Part shown: positions 18,259 through 27,299 of the stretch, in pieces
Layout: every line of letters starts with the position of its first letter
How positions within the stretch are numbered: the stretch's first letter is position 1
Source: Psychrobacillus psychrotolerans
GTDB lineage: Bacteria > Bacillota > Bacilli > Bacillales_A > Planococcaceae
DNA length: 64,000 nucleotides
Assembly: GCF_900115805.1 (NCBI RefSeq)
Contig: NZ_FOXU01000004.1
Coordinates: 62,001 to 126,000 of the forward strand
Reading direction: 5' to 3'
Notes under the pieces: model-generated
Databases searched by the model: none
The model's input: the letters and a program-made list of their open reading frames with translations, nothing else
Told to the model about the DNA's origin: nothing
Made by a program: the position numbers and the translations under genes

Positions 18259-19893
18259 TTATTGCCTCCCCATTGTTGGTGGTATTTCGTTTTCATCTAC
18301 TAATATTTCAATGACAATTGGTTTGTTTGTTTGTTCAATCTTATGTAATGCCTCTGCTATTTTATCGGTTAACTCATAAGGGTTCAGGCAGGTAAATGCT
18401 TCGAGTCCCATAGATTCGGCAAAGCGTGCTACATTCAGCGGAGTTTCATAGACACCGCCGATAGACGTACCGATCATTTTTTGCATGCCTTTTTCCACCA
18501 TATCTAAGCGTCCATTGTTTAGTACGATGAACAACACCGCGGAGTTATAATTGTACGCTGTTGAAAGTTCCGTGCCATGCATGAACATACATCCGTCTCC
18601 AACTAAGCATATGATTGTTTCTTCCGGGGCTGCAAGTTTTGCGCCGATGGAATAGCCAATTCCGTTGCCCATTGCTCCGAATATATCATCAAAGAAGAAC
18701 GTTCCTGGCTTATATATGTCAAAGTATTTGATGCCGTAAAAAGAGTGGCTCCCATCATCTCCGAAAACAATTGCATCGTGGGGAAGTGCATATCGCATCG
18801 AGCGCAATGCTTGGATAGCAGACATTCGTTCACCAGGGTTATTTTCCTGCAGCAATATATCATCGATTGGCATTAAGAATGCTTCGCTATTTGTTTTTGG
18901 TATATCTTTTAATATTGCAGTCAGGTTTGCTTTTATATCACCAAGTATAGGTGTAGTTGGCACTTGTATTGATTTACCTATAAAGGTTTGGTCATAATCG
19001 AAGTGGATCAGATGCTCTGGATACATCGCTTCCGATAATCCAGCGATAGACATATCACTTAACTGCGAACCAATAACAAGCATTAGGTCCACTTTTTCTT
19101 TTACATATGCAGTTGCTTCGTCTGTACCACCTAATCCGAATGCACCTAAGGATAGCTTATGATTGGAAGGGAATGATCCTTTCCCACCGGGCGTGGTAAT
19201 GACAGGGATATTCCAATGCTCAGCAAGATGCTGCACTTCTGCGTAGGCTTTACTAGAATGCACACCTTTTCCTAAAAAGAGAAGAGGACGCTTTGCTATA
19301 TTTAGTTTATCTATTACATCGCTCGTATTAGGAGAAATCATTGCATACGATTCTGGTAAATCTAGCAAGAACGGTTCAATCTGTTCTAACAAGATATCAA
19401 AGGCGATGGACAGATGTACAGGTCCTTTTACACCAGATACTGCTTTTTCTAGTGCATGCTGCAAGAATGGCTGAAGCATATCTCCTCGTTCGACCCGAGC
19501 GCTAAACTTCGTGACAGATTTGAACATGTCCACGAGGTCCGCACCAAATATACTAGAATCCTGACCCATTGCTTTTCCGGTATCCTTCATGGAAGGGTGT
19601 CCAGTAATGATTAATAAAGGGAGATTAGATGCTTTTGCCTGGCCAGCAGCGGTGAGTAAATTAGTACCACCTGGACCAGACGTCCCAACTGCAACTCCAA
19701 TTTTTTGATTCATCAAGGCATAGCCAGCAGCTTCAAACCCTGCAGCCGCTTCGTGCTTACTTAATACAAATTCCATATCATGATTTAATATCTCGAACAG
19801 TATAGGGGATATGGCCTTTCCAGGAATGCCAAAAATATGATGAATTCCCCAATGCTTAAAATTTGCTACTAATACCGATGATGTTGTTTTCAT
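18259..19893 (-). CDS. Thiamine-pyrophosphate enzyme (acetolactate synthase/decarboxylase family)
   Basis: The 544-residue protein has all three TPP-enzyme domains. The N-terminal part holds the catalytic Glu in LSKHEAAAGFEAAGYA and the GTSGPGGTNLL loop. The central domain has LLFLGKGVHSS. The C-terminal part has the TPP-binding motif GDGCMFMHGTELSTAYNYNS (GDG...N). It resembles acetolactate-synthase-like and 2-oxoacid decarboxylase proteins; without FAD or quinone signatures I can read, the reaction stays open. AAAGGGAG precedes ATG 19893. It is the first gene of a two-gene operon with the CMD protein, and lies just after the GGDEF-EAL gene. Confidence 0.85.
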   Translation of the reverse strand: MKTTSSVLVANFKHWGIHHIFGIPGKAISPILFEILNHDMEFVLSKHEAAAGFEAAGYALMNQKIGVAVGTSGPGGTNLLTAAGQAKASNLPLLIITGHPSMKDTGKAMGQDSSIFGADLVDMFKSVTKFSARVERGDMLQPFLQHALEKAVSGVKGPVHLSIAFDILLEQIEPFLLDLPESYAMISPNTSDVIDKLNIAKRPLLFLGKGVHSSKAYAEVQHLAEHWNIPVITTPGGKGSFPSNHKLSLGAFGLGGTDEATAYVKEKVDLMLVIGSQLSDMSIAGLSEAMYPEHLIHFDYDQTFIGKSIQVPTTPILGDIKANLTAILKDIPKTNSEAFLMPIDDILLQENNPGERMSAIQALRSMRYALPHDAIVFGDDGSHSFYGIKYFDIYKPGTFFFDDIFGAMGNGIGYSIGAKLAAPEETIICLVGDGCMFMHGTELSTAYNYNSAVLFIVLNNGRLDMVEKGMQKMIGTSIGGVYETPLNVARFAESMGLEAFTCLNPYELTDKIAEALHKIEQTNKPIVIEILVDENEIPPTMGRQ

Positions 19894-19917
19894 GGTGTCA
19901 TTCTCCCTTTAAGGTCA

Positions 19918-22140
19918 TTATTGATCTAAATAGATTCTCTCAATCTCGTCAACAGGAAGGGGTTTACTAAAGAAATATCCTTGCGAAATATCACATTGAT
20001 GGGTTTTCAAGAATTCTAGCTGTTCCTTTGTTTCCACGCCTTCAGCAATTACCTCCTTATGAAGATTATGCGCTAAGGAGATAATCGCTTTGATAATGAC
20101 AGCATCTTGTTCATTGTTCATAATTTCACTGACGAACGATTTATCGATTTTAATATAATCGATTGGAAAATTCTTTAGGTAATTAAGCGAACTATAACCA
20201 GTCCCGAAGTCGTCAATACTAATGCCGATCCCAAGTGCTTTCAACTGCTCCAATACGTGGATAGAGTATTCGTATTCCATCGCCATATACTCCGTAATTT
20301 CCACGACCACATAAGCTGGATTGATACCTGTTCGTTCCAGTACCTCTTCCATATAAGTAATGAGATTTCTAGTTAGAAATTGTTGCGTCGATAAATTAAC
20401 GGACACTTTTACAGGTGTCATTCCAGCATCTTGCCACTTTTTGTTTTGCGTACAGGCCTCATCAATGACCCATTCCCCAATTTGAGTGATCATCCCGTTT
20501 TCTTCTGCGAGTTTGATAAACTTATCTGGAGGTATCTGCCCAAGCGTTGGATGTTGCCAGCGTATTAACGCTTCAAACCCAATCAATTGACCAGTTTCGT
20601 TATTAATCTGAGGTTGATAATGGAGAACGAATTCATTTTTCTCCAGTGCTCTTCTTAAATCTACCTCGAGCATATAGTCGTCCAACATGGCATCTAATAA
20701 TTCAGAGGTATGCACGACATAGCGATTTTTCCCTTGCGATTTTGCCTGATACATTGCATTATCCGCATAGACCATCAGCTGTTCCATTGTAATGGGATAG
20801 TCGGGATAAATAGCAACTCCAATACTAGCAGTTGTATATAATTCTTTGCCGTCCACAAGAAATGGCTGTAGCAAGAGTTGAAGTATCTCTTCCGCTTTTG
20901 CTGTGACATAGTCTGTATCCGTAAAATCTTGCAATAGGAAAATAAATTCATCGCCGCCCATTCGTGCAAGCATCTCATTTTCTGCTAGGCAACCACTTAA
21001 ACGAGTACTTACCTCGATTAATAACTTATCGCCGTAGGAATGGCTAAAGTTGTCATTAATAATTTTAAAACGATCCAAGTCGATATATAGGAGGGCTAAG
21101 GTCTTGTGGTGACCTGTACTTAGTTCCTTAATAATGGATTCTATTTCCTTATTCATATATCGTCTGTTTGGCAGATTTGTTAAATCATCGTGAAAGGCTA
21201 AATAATTATATTGTTCCTGCAATGTGTATCGATCTGAAATGTCTCTAAACTGACCAAAGGCACCAATCATTTTGTCATCCTCGTAAATGGGTTGCGCATC
21301 GAATAGGCAAACTACTAGGTTACCAGCATCATCTTCAAACTTTATTTCTTCATTTTTAAATATTTTTCCACTTTCCAATACTTCTTTGAAATACCTTCCA
21401 GTTAAATGGGATTCCAAAATGTTTCTTCCCACGACTGATTCTCTACTGTTCTTTGAAATCATTTGAGCAAAATTATTAAACTCGGTTGTAATTCCTTTTT
21501 CATCCGTAATAACAATGCCGTTTCTCGTTCTACTTAACATAATCTGGTTCATAATATTAAGTTTCTTGTTTTGTTTTCTCAACAAGAGTTCTCTTTCGAT
21601 CGAGTCAACGGACTGGGTGAGCATTGATAAAAACAGCTCATTTTGAAACTGGATAGGCATCATGATACACACACTACCGAGCAAGTCATTGTCATCTGTA
21701 TAGTTGAATGTAGTACCGTAGCAAGCTATTTCTTGAAGGAAGGTATGATAATGTTGTTCGCCTATCAAACTAATCGGATGTCTTTGCTGCAATGTCAGGC
21801 TTATAACATTCGTACCCGTCTCTTCTTGGATGAACAGGCTACCAGGTTTAATACCGAATTGTTCAATAGTAGACTTGATCGTTTCGTCTCCCTCAATCTC
21901 AAGCAAATACCCTGCAGCATCCGAAACGACAACGAGTATCGGAGTGCCTTTTAAGGAATCTAGTAACTTATTGGAGAAAAAGCTAACCACTGATAATATT
22001 TCACTATACGATTTTCGCTTCTGTTCAAAAGCCACTTCGCTTAAAAAAGTCTTTGGTCTAGACACCTCGTTTGGATCCATCCCCGCAACCTTGCAGATTC
22101 TCTTAGACTCTGTAATGTAGTATGGCTCTGTAGTATTCAT
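19918..22140 (-). CDS. GAF-PAS-GGDEF-EAL cyclic-di-GMP protein
   Basis: The 740-residue protein has an N-terminal GAF-like sensor (about 30-190, with VVVSDAAGYLLEIEGD as in AcoR-type sensors) and a PAS domain (about 195-310). The diguanylate cyclase domain has an intact LARMGGDEFIFLL, and the phosphodiesterase domain has FEALIRWQHP and IDDFGTGYSSLNYL. No membrane segment is seen, so it should sense an intracellular signal. Both catalytic motifs look intact, so the net direction of c-di-GMP change cannot be read. GGAGGAG precedes ATG 22140. It lies 24 bp upstream of the TPP enzyme on the same strand, so a shared transcript is possible. Confidence 0.92.
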   Translation of the reverse strand: MNTTEPYYITESKRICKVAGMDPNEVSRPKTFLSEVAFEQKRKSYSEILSVVSFFSNKLLDSLKGTPILVVVSDAAGYLLEIEGDETIKSTIEQFGIKPGSLFIQEETGTNVISLTLQQRHPISLIGEQHYHTFLQEIACYGTTFNYTDDNDLLGSVCIMMPIQFQNELFLSMLTQSVDSIERELLLRKQNKKLNIMNQIMLSRTRNGIVITDEKGITTEFNNFAQMISKNSRESVVGRNILESHLTGRYFKEVLESGKIFKNEEIKFEDDAGNLVVCLFDAQPIYEDDKMIGAFGQFRDISDRYTLQEQYNYLAFHDDLTNLPNRRYMNKEIESIIKELSTGHHKTLALLYIDLDRFKIINDNFSHSYGDKLLIEVSTRLSGCLAENEMLARMGGDEFIFLLQDFTDTDYVTAKAEEILQLLLQPFLVDGKELYTTASIGVAIYPDYPITMEQLMVYADNAMYQAKSQGKNRYVVHTSELLDAMLDDYMLEVDLRRALEKNEFVLHYQPQINNETGQLIGFEALIRWQHPTLGQIPPDKFIKLAEENGMITQIGEWVIDEACTQNKKWQDAGMTPVKVSVNLSTQQFLTRNLITYMEEVLERTGINPAYVVVEITEYMAMEYEYSIHVLEQLKALGIGISIDDFGTGYSSLNYLKNFPIDYIKIDKSFVSEIMNNEQDAVIIKAIISLAHNLHKEVIAEGVETKEQLEFLKTHQCDISQGYFFSKPLPVDEIERIYLDQ

Positions 22141-22327
22141 ATTCTCCTCCTATAAAAATCTCTTTCCTATGTATACCCTCTTTTCAGAAAGGTGTGTAGT
22201 TTTGATATAAAATTACGAAAAAAAAAGAACCCACTCCCACAAAGGTTAAGACTGCTACGAAATAACCTGTAGAAAGAATTCCTAATCATAAATACTTTAC
22301 TCTAAAAAGGGATTAAATTCAACAAAA

Positions 22328-22356
22328 TGTCCCTGTGTAACAAACTATTCTGACAA
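22328..22356 (+). repeat. TGTCCCTGTGTA repeat, single unit
   Basis: TGTCCCTGTGTAACAAACTA plus TTCTGACAA is a close match to the family consensus. A second, palindromic copy follows after 17 bp. Confidence 0.85.
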
Positions 22357-22373
22357 TAGCGGATTTCAATATG

Positions 22374-22421
22374 TGTCCCTGTGTAGCATTTAATTCAGAA
22401 TTGTGTCCTACACAGGGAACA
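22374..22421. repeat. TGTCCCTGTGTA repeat, diverged inverted pair
   Basis: TGTCCCTGTGTAG opens and CTACACAGGGAACA closes a 48-bp inverted arrangement whose middle has diverged (AATTCAGAATT). It is the oldest-looking palindromic member in the window. Confidence 0.8.
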
Positions 22422-22572
22422 ACGTACTAATACACTACGTTTCCTACTCTAAAACCTAACGTTCTCTGCGCCGTTACTACCGATAGACTCATTGGTTAAT
22501 ACAGGGAGAGTTTATTATTCTTAGGCTACCTAGGAATAAACGAATCATGCATGACTCTAAAGGACCATAGCA

Positions 22573-23055
22573 TTGACGGACTTTGAAGAAGTGTTGGAGC
22601 AGTTTGAACCGATGATTTCTGCTTGTATTCGAAAGCTGAGTATTTATAAGAATCATGAAATCTATCGACAGGCAGGTAGAATCGCATTATGGAAAGCTTG
22701 GGTGAAGTTCGATGAGGACAAGGGGGATTTTGCCCCTTATGCTTATCGGTCCATATACGGTGGAATGTTGGACGAGTTGAAAAAAGAGAAGCAGCAGGAG
22801 GAGCATGCCGACCTTGTAGAGGATGAGAAATTGGCAGTATTACTGGAAAAAAATCTTGTTCTAAGTATAGTGAGTGAGGATTTAGAAAGAGCAATTGAAT
22901 CCTTGCAAGCACAAGAGCGAGAACTACTGATGTGGATTTTTGTGGAGGGAATCTCGCTACAGCAGGCATCGACTCGAGTTGGAATAACGATACCGGGTAT
23001 TAAAAAGAGACGGGAAAGAATGCTTGTAAAATTGAGAGAACAAATAAAAAGATAG
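22573..23055 (+). CDS. Small sigma-70-family RNA polymerase sigma factor
   Basis: The 160-residue protein shows region 2 (YRQAGRIALWKAWVKFDEDK, then FAPYAYRSIYGGMLDELKK) and a region-4 helix-turn-helix (LQAQERELLMWIFVEG, LQQASTRVGITIPGIKKRRE). It lacks the other regions, like ECF-sized or ComX/SigO-like factors. No anti-sigma gene is adjacent. The TTG start at 22573 follows AAAGGA. A strong terminator ends it, and comK begins 250 bp later, so a link to competence is possible but unproven. Confidence 0.8.
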   Translation: MTDFEEVLEQFEPMISACIRKLSIYKNHEIYRQAGRIALWKAWVKFDEDKGDFAPYAYRSIYGGMLDELKKEKQQEEHADLVEDEKLAVLLEKNLVLSIVSEDLERAIESLQAQERELLMWIFVEGISLQQASTRVGITIPGIKKRRERMLVKLREQIKR

Positions 23056-23074
23056 ATTTTTCATGTGCATCCAG

Positions 23075-23114
23075 ACCGAGAAAGTAAATTTCGACACTTT
23101 CTCGGTATTTTTTT
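23075..23114 (+). terminator. Strong rho-independent terminator
   Basis: Arms ACCGAGAAAGT and ACTTTCTCGGT form an 11-bp perfect stem, followed by ATTTTTTT. It closes the sigma-like gene. Confidence 0.93.
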
Positions 23115-23308
23115 AGTTATAGTTTACCACTCGGACAGGAAATAATGATGAGGGATAGGACTAAGTTCTAAATATCTTATAAGGAAAAGGAGGAATTAGG
23201 TATTATTTTTAAAATATTCAATAAATTTAGTTAATTTAGACTAGTAAATTATAAAGTGTTTTGATAGGATAGACATGTATAGAGAGGGGACAAAAAGGGG
23301 GAAGTGTG

Positions 23309-23779
23309 ATGAAGAAGATTAAAGGGAATTCTGAATTGGTTAATCCCGAGACGTTAATGCTAGAATCCGTATTTACTGGGAAGGAAAAGACACGAATCGT
23401 GACGACCCATGGTATTTATTATTCAGAAGAGAGTACTTTACACTTGTTGGAAGGTGCGTGTAATCGCTATGCATCGACATTAGAAGGTCGTTTAAAGGCA
23501 ATAAAAAAAATGATGAATTATTCTGTAAAGACACCACTGTTGATAGAACCAAATCTTTTCGGTGCTTTTCCAACTATGTCCTATAGACATTTGGAGTGTG
23601 TTTGGATATTCAATCACCCTATTCATGTGGAGGAGGTAACCAAAGGAAAGTCAATAATCCATTTTCCAAATGGTCACTCGGTTTTTGTCAATGCTTCCAA
23701 GCATGTATTGCTCAAACAACATCAAAGACTACACACCTCGTTAAATATATATGGTATCCATCACCATCGAAATAAGTAG
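23309..23779 (+). CDS. comK: Competence transcription factor ComK
   Basis: The 156-residue protein matches ComK, the DNA-binding master activator of competence in Bacillales. Recognisable parts are GRLKAIKKMMNYSVKTPLL, FGAFPTMS, ECVWIFNHP, FPNGHSVFVNAS and KQHQRLHTS, in the family order. It is shorter than the 192-residue B. subtilis protein, ending soon after the core as other Bacillales and staphylococcal ComK proteins do. GGGGGAAG precedes ATG 23309 (GTG 23306 is in frame). It would bind AT-rich K-boxes in DNA-uptake gene promoters. A hairpin at 23892 lies after it. Confidence 0.93.
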   Translation: MKKIKGNSELVNPETLMLESVFTGKEKTRIVTTHGIYYSEESTLHLLEGACNRYASTLEGRLKAIKKMMNYSVKTPLLIEPNLFGAFPTMSYRHLECVWIFNHPIHVEEVTKGKSIIHFPNGHSVFVNASKHVLLKQHQRLHTSLNIYGIHHHRNK

Positions 23780-23891
23780 GGGACAAAGGAACCATAAAGT
23801 AACGTTTCAATTGTTTACGTAACTAAAAAGCTAAAGATAGCATTGAAGGGTACTAAAATTATTGTCTCCTAACTAAATATTTTAAGAGTGT

Positions 23892-23922
23892 GGCGTCTGA
23901 AGATACTTTCAGATGCTTTTTT
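23892..23922 (+). terminator. Rho-independent terminator after comK
   Basis: GCGTCTGAAG and CTTTCAGATGC pair around a short loop, followed by TTTTTTC. It lies about 110 bp after the comK stop. Confidence 0.75.
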
Positions 23923-24166
23923 CATGCCATTAAAAGCGTAGATTTCTTATTGAGAAATTATGGCGGATATCGGTAAATTTCATTATGAAAATCACAAAAA
24001 TATCAATGGGTAAAATTGGCAAGTTATATAATTCCATTTAAATGAATCTTTAGTATTAAATTTCAAAAAAATGAAATTGAATTTATATTGCATGGATTGT
24101 AAGATTAAGAAGTTGGAAAATAAAAGAAATATTCAACAGGTTTTGAGCGAAAAAGGAGAAAGAAAA

Positions 24167-25312
24167 ATGAAAAAAAGATTTATCAAACAAACAGCAGTAT
24201 TAGCCCTATTTACTGCAACAATTTTATCCACGACAACCGTTGCTTTTGGAGCATCCAGTTCAGTGGATCAATCAGTGAACAAACTGAAAACAGAGTTGAG
24301 TAAGGCAACAACGCACTATGTGTATCCAGCTCTAGATGGCGACTTAGCTTCAAGTAATGAATTGTATTCTGCATTGAATAGTGCGAAGAAAAACTATCAA
24401 CTTACGAGAAAAGCGGTAGTTTCATCTAGTAAATCTGCCGCAAGTAAAAAAGTTACATTAGCGGAAATTGATGCATTATATAATGAGAAAGTTTCAGGTG
24501 GATTAGTTCCTTATATTGATGCATATAACTATGCGATTAAATATTTAGAGCCAATTATGAATGATATTCAAGTAGCCAAAGCCAATAATGACTTTGCAAC
24601 AGTGGAGAAAAAATACCATGAGTTATCTTATCAACTAAAAGGAAGAACTACCATATTGTATCGTTTTTCCGGTAAAGCTGCTCGTGATCTATTGTTAAAA
24701 GAATATAAAGAACCGGCAAATGAAATTCGCGATGAATTAATGGTACCCGTAACTATTCACATGAAAAACGTCGAGATAACTGATTTATTAACTAATGATA
24801 AGAAAGAACAAGCCAAATTAGTACTTGCAGAAGTAGAAGCATTATTACCACGTTTACCTGATGCTTCCAAAAATTCTTTTGTTGCTGCTTTACTTGAAGA
24901 AGTTACAAGCATGAAAGAACAAGTAACTGATACGACACTTTCGCCGCAACATGTACTAGATAGTAAAGTTAAAAGTCTAGTGGCTATACTTAATACTACG
25001 CAAAGTGACAAAGCCACTGCAATGATGACTGCATCTAATTCGATTACTGTAACGATAAATAAAGACGTGGATCCTTTAGATTATACAAGTTACTTAGGTA
25101 AAGGATTTTATTCAAGTTTTATAAATATACTTGGGGTAACTGCCATTGACGGTAATCACCCATTATCAACACAAGGAGTTAACACTCTTCTAGCCTCAGT
25201 ACCTGCTGGTTCTCAAACACTTGCAGATTTAAAAGGACATACATTGAGTCTTCCAATCACAGTAAACAATGGAACTGCTCTAACAGTGGAATTTAAAATT
25301 ATTTTTAAATAA
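24167..25312 (+). CDS. Secreted SbsC-like domain protein
   Basis: The 381-residue protein has a Sec signal peptide (MKKRFIKQ, then a hydrophobic stretch ending AFGA). It then has a helical domain with AYNYAIKYLEPIMNDIQ, TTILYRFSGKAARDLLL and YKEPANEIRDELMVPVT. These elements occur almost word for word in the N-terminal part of the 5'-nucleotidase at 30566, and resemble the SbsC C-terminal domain of Geobacillus S-layer protein. The last ~120 residues differ and may form a beta domain. AAAGGAGAAAG before ATG 24167 decides the start. It probably sits in or near the cell wall; no enzymatic motif is seen. Confidence 0.78.
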   Translation: MKKRFIKQTAVLALFTATILSTTTVAFGASSSVDQSVNKLKTELSKATTHYVYPALDGDLASSNELYSALNSAKKNYQLTRKAVVSSSKSAASKKVTLAEIDALYNEKVSGGLVPYIDAYNYAIKYLEPIMNDIQVAKANNDFATVEKKYHELSYQLKGRTTILYRFSGKAARDLLLKEYKEPANEIRDELMVPVTIHMKNVEITDLLTNDKKEQAKLVLAEVEALLPRLPDASKNSFVAALLEEVTSMKEQVTDTTLSPQHVLDSKVKSLVAILNTTQSDKATAMMTASNSITVTINKDVDPLDYTSYLGKGFYSSFINILGVTAIDGNHPLSTQGVNTLLASVPAGSQTLADLKGHTLSLPITVNNGTALTVEFKIIFK

Positions 25313-25323
25313 GTATTATAAAA

Positions 25324-25355
25324 AAACTCAGCCTTCACTGGTTGAGTTTTTTTTT
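25324..25355 (+). terminator. Rho-independent terminator
   Basis: AAACTCA and TGAGTTT arms with additional CC/GG pairing surround TTCACT and are followed by a long T run. It ends the SbsC-like gene. Confidence 0.92.
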
Positions 25356-25577
25356 ATTCAAAAATATAATATTTGTAGTTCACTAGTAAAGATGATAAAA
25401 AGCTACTAATAGATATACTCAAACTATGAAAATTATGAAATTAGACAGATAAATTTAAATGTATTACAGGGATATTTTTCCTAAATTAGAAGGGAAGTCA
25501 CATCTAGAGGAGTAATATATCTATTTTTCTGATAAGATGAGTAGATATAATTGGAAAAGGCATAAGGTGGGATAGGT

Positions 25578-26378
25578 ATGTTAAGTAAGCTTTTGCGTAA
25601 AAGGCAACCAGTAGTAACTAGTGATTTAACTAAAAGAAAAGAACTTGCGCAAATAGAACAATTGCCTTCCCATATAGCTATTATTATGGATGGAAATGGT
25701 AGGTGGGCAAAAAACCGCTCTTTACCAAGAATTGCTGGACATTATGAGGGAATGCAAACAGTTAGAAAGATAACGAGGTTTGCCAATGATGTCGGGATAG
25801 AAACGTTAACGTTGTATGCTTTCTCTACGGAAAACTGGAAAAGACCCAAAAAAGAAGTAGATTATCTGATGAGGTTACCAGAAGAATTTATGGGCACCTA
25901 TTTACCTGAGTTAATCGAGCAAAATGTTCAGGTGCAAATGATGGGGAATATCGACCTCCTCCCGGATCATACAAAAAGAGCCATAACAAAAGCAGTAGAA
26001 AAAACCTCTCATAATGATGGACTTATATTAAACTTCGCTTTAAATTATGGTAGTCGAGATGAAATTATTCAATCAGTTCAACAAATTGTAAACAAAGTGC
26101 AGCTCGGGACCATTTCCTGTGACGATATTACAGAAGAGTTAATCAGTAGTCACTTAATGACAAAAGACTTAACGGAACCAGATTTACTAATCCGTACAAG
26201 TGGAGAGATTCGCCTTAGTAATTTCATGCTTTGGCAGCTAGCTTATACGGAATTTTGGTTTACTGATACACTATGGCCTGATTTTGATGAACCTTGTTTA
26301 ATGGATGCAATCGAAAGCTATCAAAAAAGAAATCGAAAATATGGTGGACTTAAAGAAGAAGATGTAGAAGAAAAGTAA
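25578..26378 (+). CDS. uppS: Isoprenyl transferase (undecaprenyl diphosphate synthase family)
   Basis: The 266-residue protein is a cis-prenyltransferase. Its motifs are IAIIMDGNGRWAKNR with the catalytic Asp, RIAGHYEGMQTVR, LTLYAFSTENWKRP, LIRTSGEIRLSNFMLWQLAY and TEFWFTDTLWPDF. It makes the C55 carrier used for peptidoglycan and for the polysaccharide cluster in this window. It stands alone, not beside frr, cdsA and dxr as the housekeeping uppS does, so it is likely a second copy; the essential copy should lie elsewhere. AAGGTGG precedes ATG 25578. A terminator follows. Confidence 0.9.
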   Translation: MLSKLLRKRQPVVTSDLTKRKELAQIEQLPSHIAIIMDGNGRWAKNRSLPRIAGHYEGMQTVRKITRFANDVGIETLTLYAFSTENWKRPKKEVDYLMRLPEEFMGTYLPELIEQNVQVQMMGNIDLLPDHTKRAITKAVEKTSHNDGLILNFALNYGSRDEIIQSVQQIVNKVQLGTISCDDITEELISSHLMTKDLTEPDLLIRTSGEIRLSNFMLWQLAYTEFWFTDTLWPDFDEPCLMDAIESYQKRNRKYGGLKEEDVEEK

Positions 26379-26406
26379 GAGATTGACAAACTTAATAGAG
26401 CAGTAG

Positions 26407-26438
26407 AAACCCCATATCCATGAGTTATATGGGGTTTT
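26407..26438 (+). terminator. Rho-independent terminator
   Basis: AAACCCCATAT and ATATGGGGTTTT arms surround CCATGAGTT. It closes the isoprenyl transferase gene. Confidence 0.9.
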
Positions 26439-26469
26439 GCTATATGAATTATTATTGAAAATGTTCGTT

Positions 26470-26658
26470 TTACATACAATTTAAGTATTCAAATTTCTTC
26501 ACATAATTGCAACCTTCACAAGCAAAACCGATTTGAACTTTGGTTTCTGGATGTTGATAGTAGATTTCATTCCAACCACATATATCACATTCCATCACAT
26601 GAAAAATATTTCTAGGTCCGATGATAGTATCAAGTAGTAAAACAAAATCATTTTGCAA
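26470..26658 (-). CDS. Small two-CxxC protein
   Basis: This 62-residue protein has MECDICGWNEIYY and GFACEGCNYVKKF, two CxxC pairs about 24 residues apart, a likely zinc ribbon. GAAGGAG at 26668-26674 is 9 nt before TTG 26658; GTG 26664 is in frame but too close to it. The gene lies alone in a minus-strand gap. I do not recognise its family. Function unknown. Confidence 0.65.
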   Translation of the reverse strand: MQNDFVLLLDTIIGPRNIFHVMECDICGWNEIYYQHPETKVQIGFACEGCNYVKKFEYLNCM

Positions 26659-26813
26659 TAACACACACTCCTTCGATTTTTATTACTCACTATATCAGTA
26701 GGATTACAAAAATATCGTCGAAACCTTGTAAAGAGTTGAAAACATTTTATACTATATTTTTTTACTGTTCTTTATTCATTGGCAAAGAATTTTGTGTAAA
26801 GGGAAGATTTAAA

Positions 26814-27248
26814 ATGAAAAAACATTATAAGTTAGGCATTGTCTTGTTGTGGATGGTTTTAATCTATTTTTTTTCCCAACAAACTGTAAACGAGTCTATT
26901 CGGTTAAGTAGCATTCCCACTATGGTATTTACTAATCTATTGGAATTATTGTTTCCAAATTCCGTATTTGAAGAAGAGTATATACATCATATTGTTCGGA
27001 AGCTTGCACATTTTACCATTTATTTTATATTAGGTGTTTTGGTTTCATACCTATTGAATGTAGGGAAGAGAAAAAGGAAGAAGATTGTTTTCGTAGCCGG
27101 TATTTGTTGTCTTCTGTTTGCAATCTCGGATGAAACCCTTCAATTATTTATATATGGGAGGGGCGCTCAGGTGTCGGATGTGTTAATAGATATTACGGGT
27201 GCAAGCCTTGGCATTCTTTACGTGTATGTTTGGAAACGATATTTCTAA
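26814..27248 (+). CDS. VanZ family membrane protein
   Basis: The 144-residue protein has four hydrophobic segments and VanZ-family motifs: IYFFSQQ near the start, RKLAHFTIYFILG in the second half and SDETLQLFIYGRGAQVSDVL before the last helix. The family includes the teicoplanin-resistance protein VanZ, but most members are of unknown function in the envelope. AAAGGGAAG at 26798-26806 selects ATG 26814. A 51-bp gap separates it from the ABC pair. Confidence 0.85.
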   Translation: MKKHYKLGIVLLWMVLIYFFSQQTVNESIRLSSIPTMVFTNLLELLFPNSVFEEEYIHHIVRKLAHFTIYFILGVLVSYLLNVGKRKRKKIVFVAGICCLLFAISDETLQLFIYGRGAQVSDVLIDITGASLGILYVYVWKRYF

Positions 27249-27299
27249 AAAATACTAGAGTGAGATTGTATTGGGTTTTATGGAAAGGGAGGTTGTCGA

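Larger units (their letters stand above)
22141..22572. other. Spacer with two repeat copies
   Basis: The 430 bp between the GGDEF-EAL gene and the sigma-like gene hold no supported gene. They contain a single repeat unit (22328-22356) and a paired unit (22374-22421). The promoters for both divergent genes should lie here; I could not fix their boxes. Confidence 0.5.

Noticed and set aside
18603-18863. Minus-strand open frame of 86 codons inside the TPP enzyme gene
   Set aside because: It overlaps a clear enzyme gene in another frame, has no ribosome site, and its translation shows no domain.
22526-22969. Minus-strand open frame of 147 codons over the sigma-like gene
   Set aside because: The plus-strand sigma-factor motifs are clear; the antisense frame has no ribosome site or recognisable domain.
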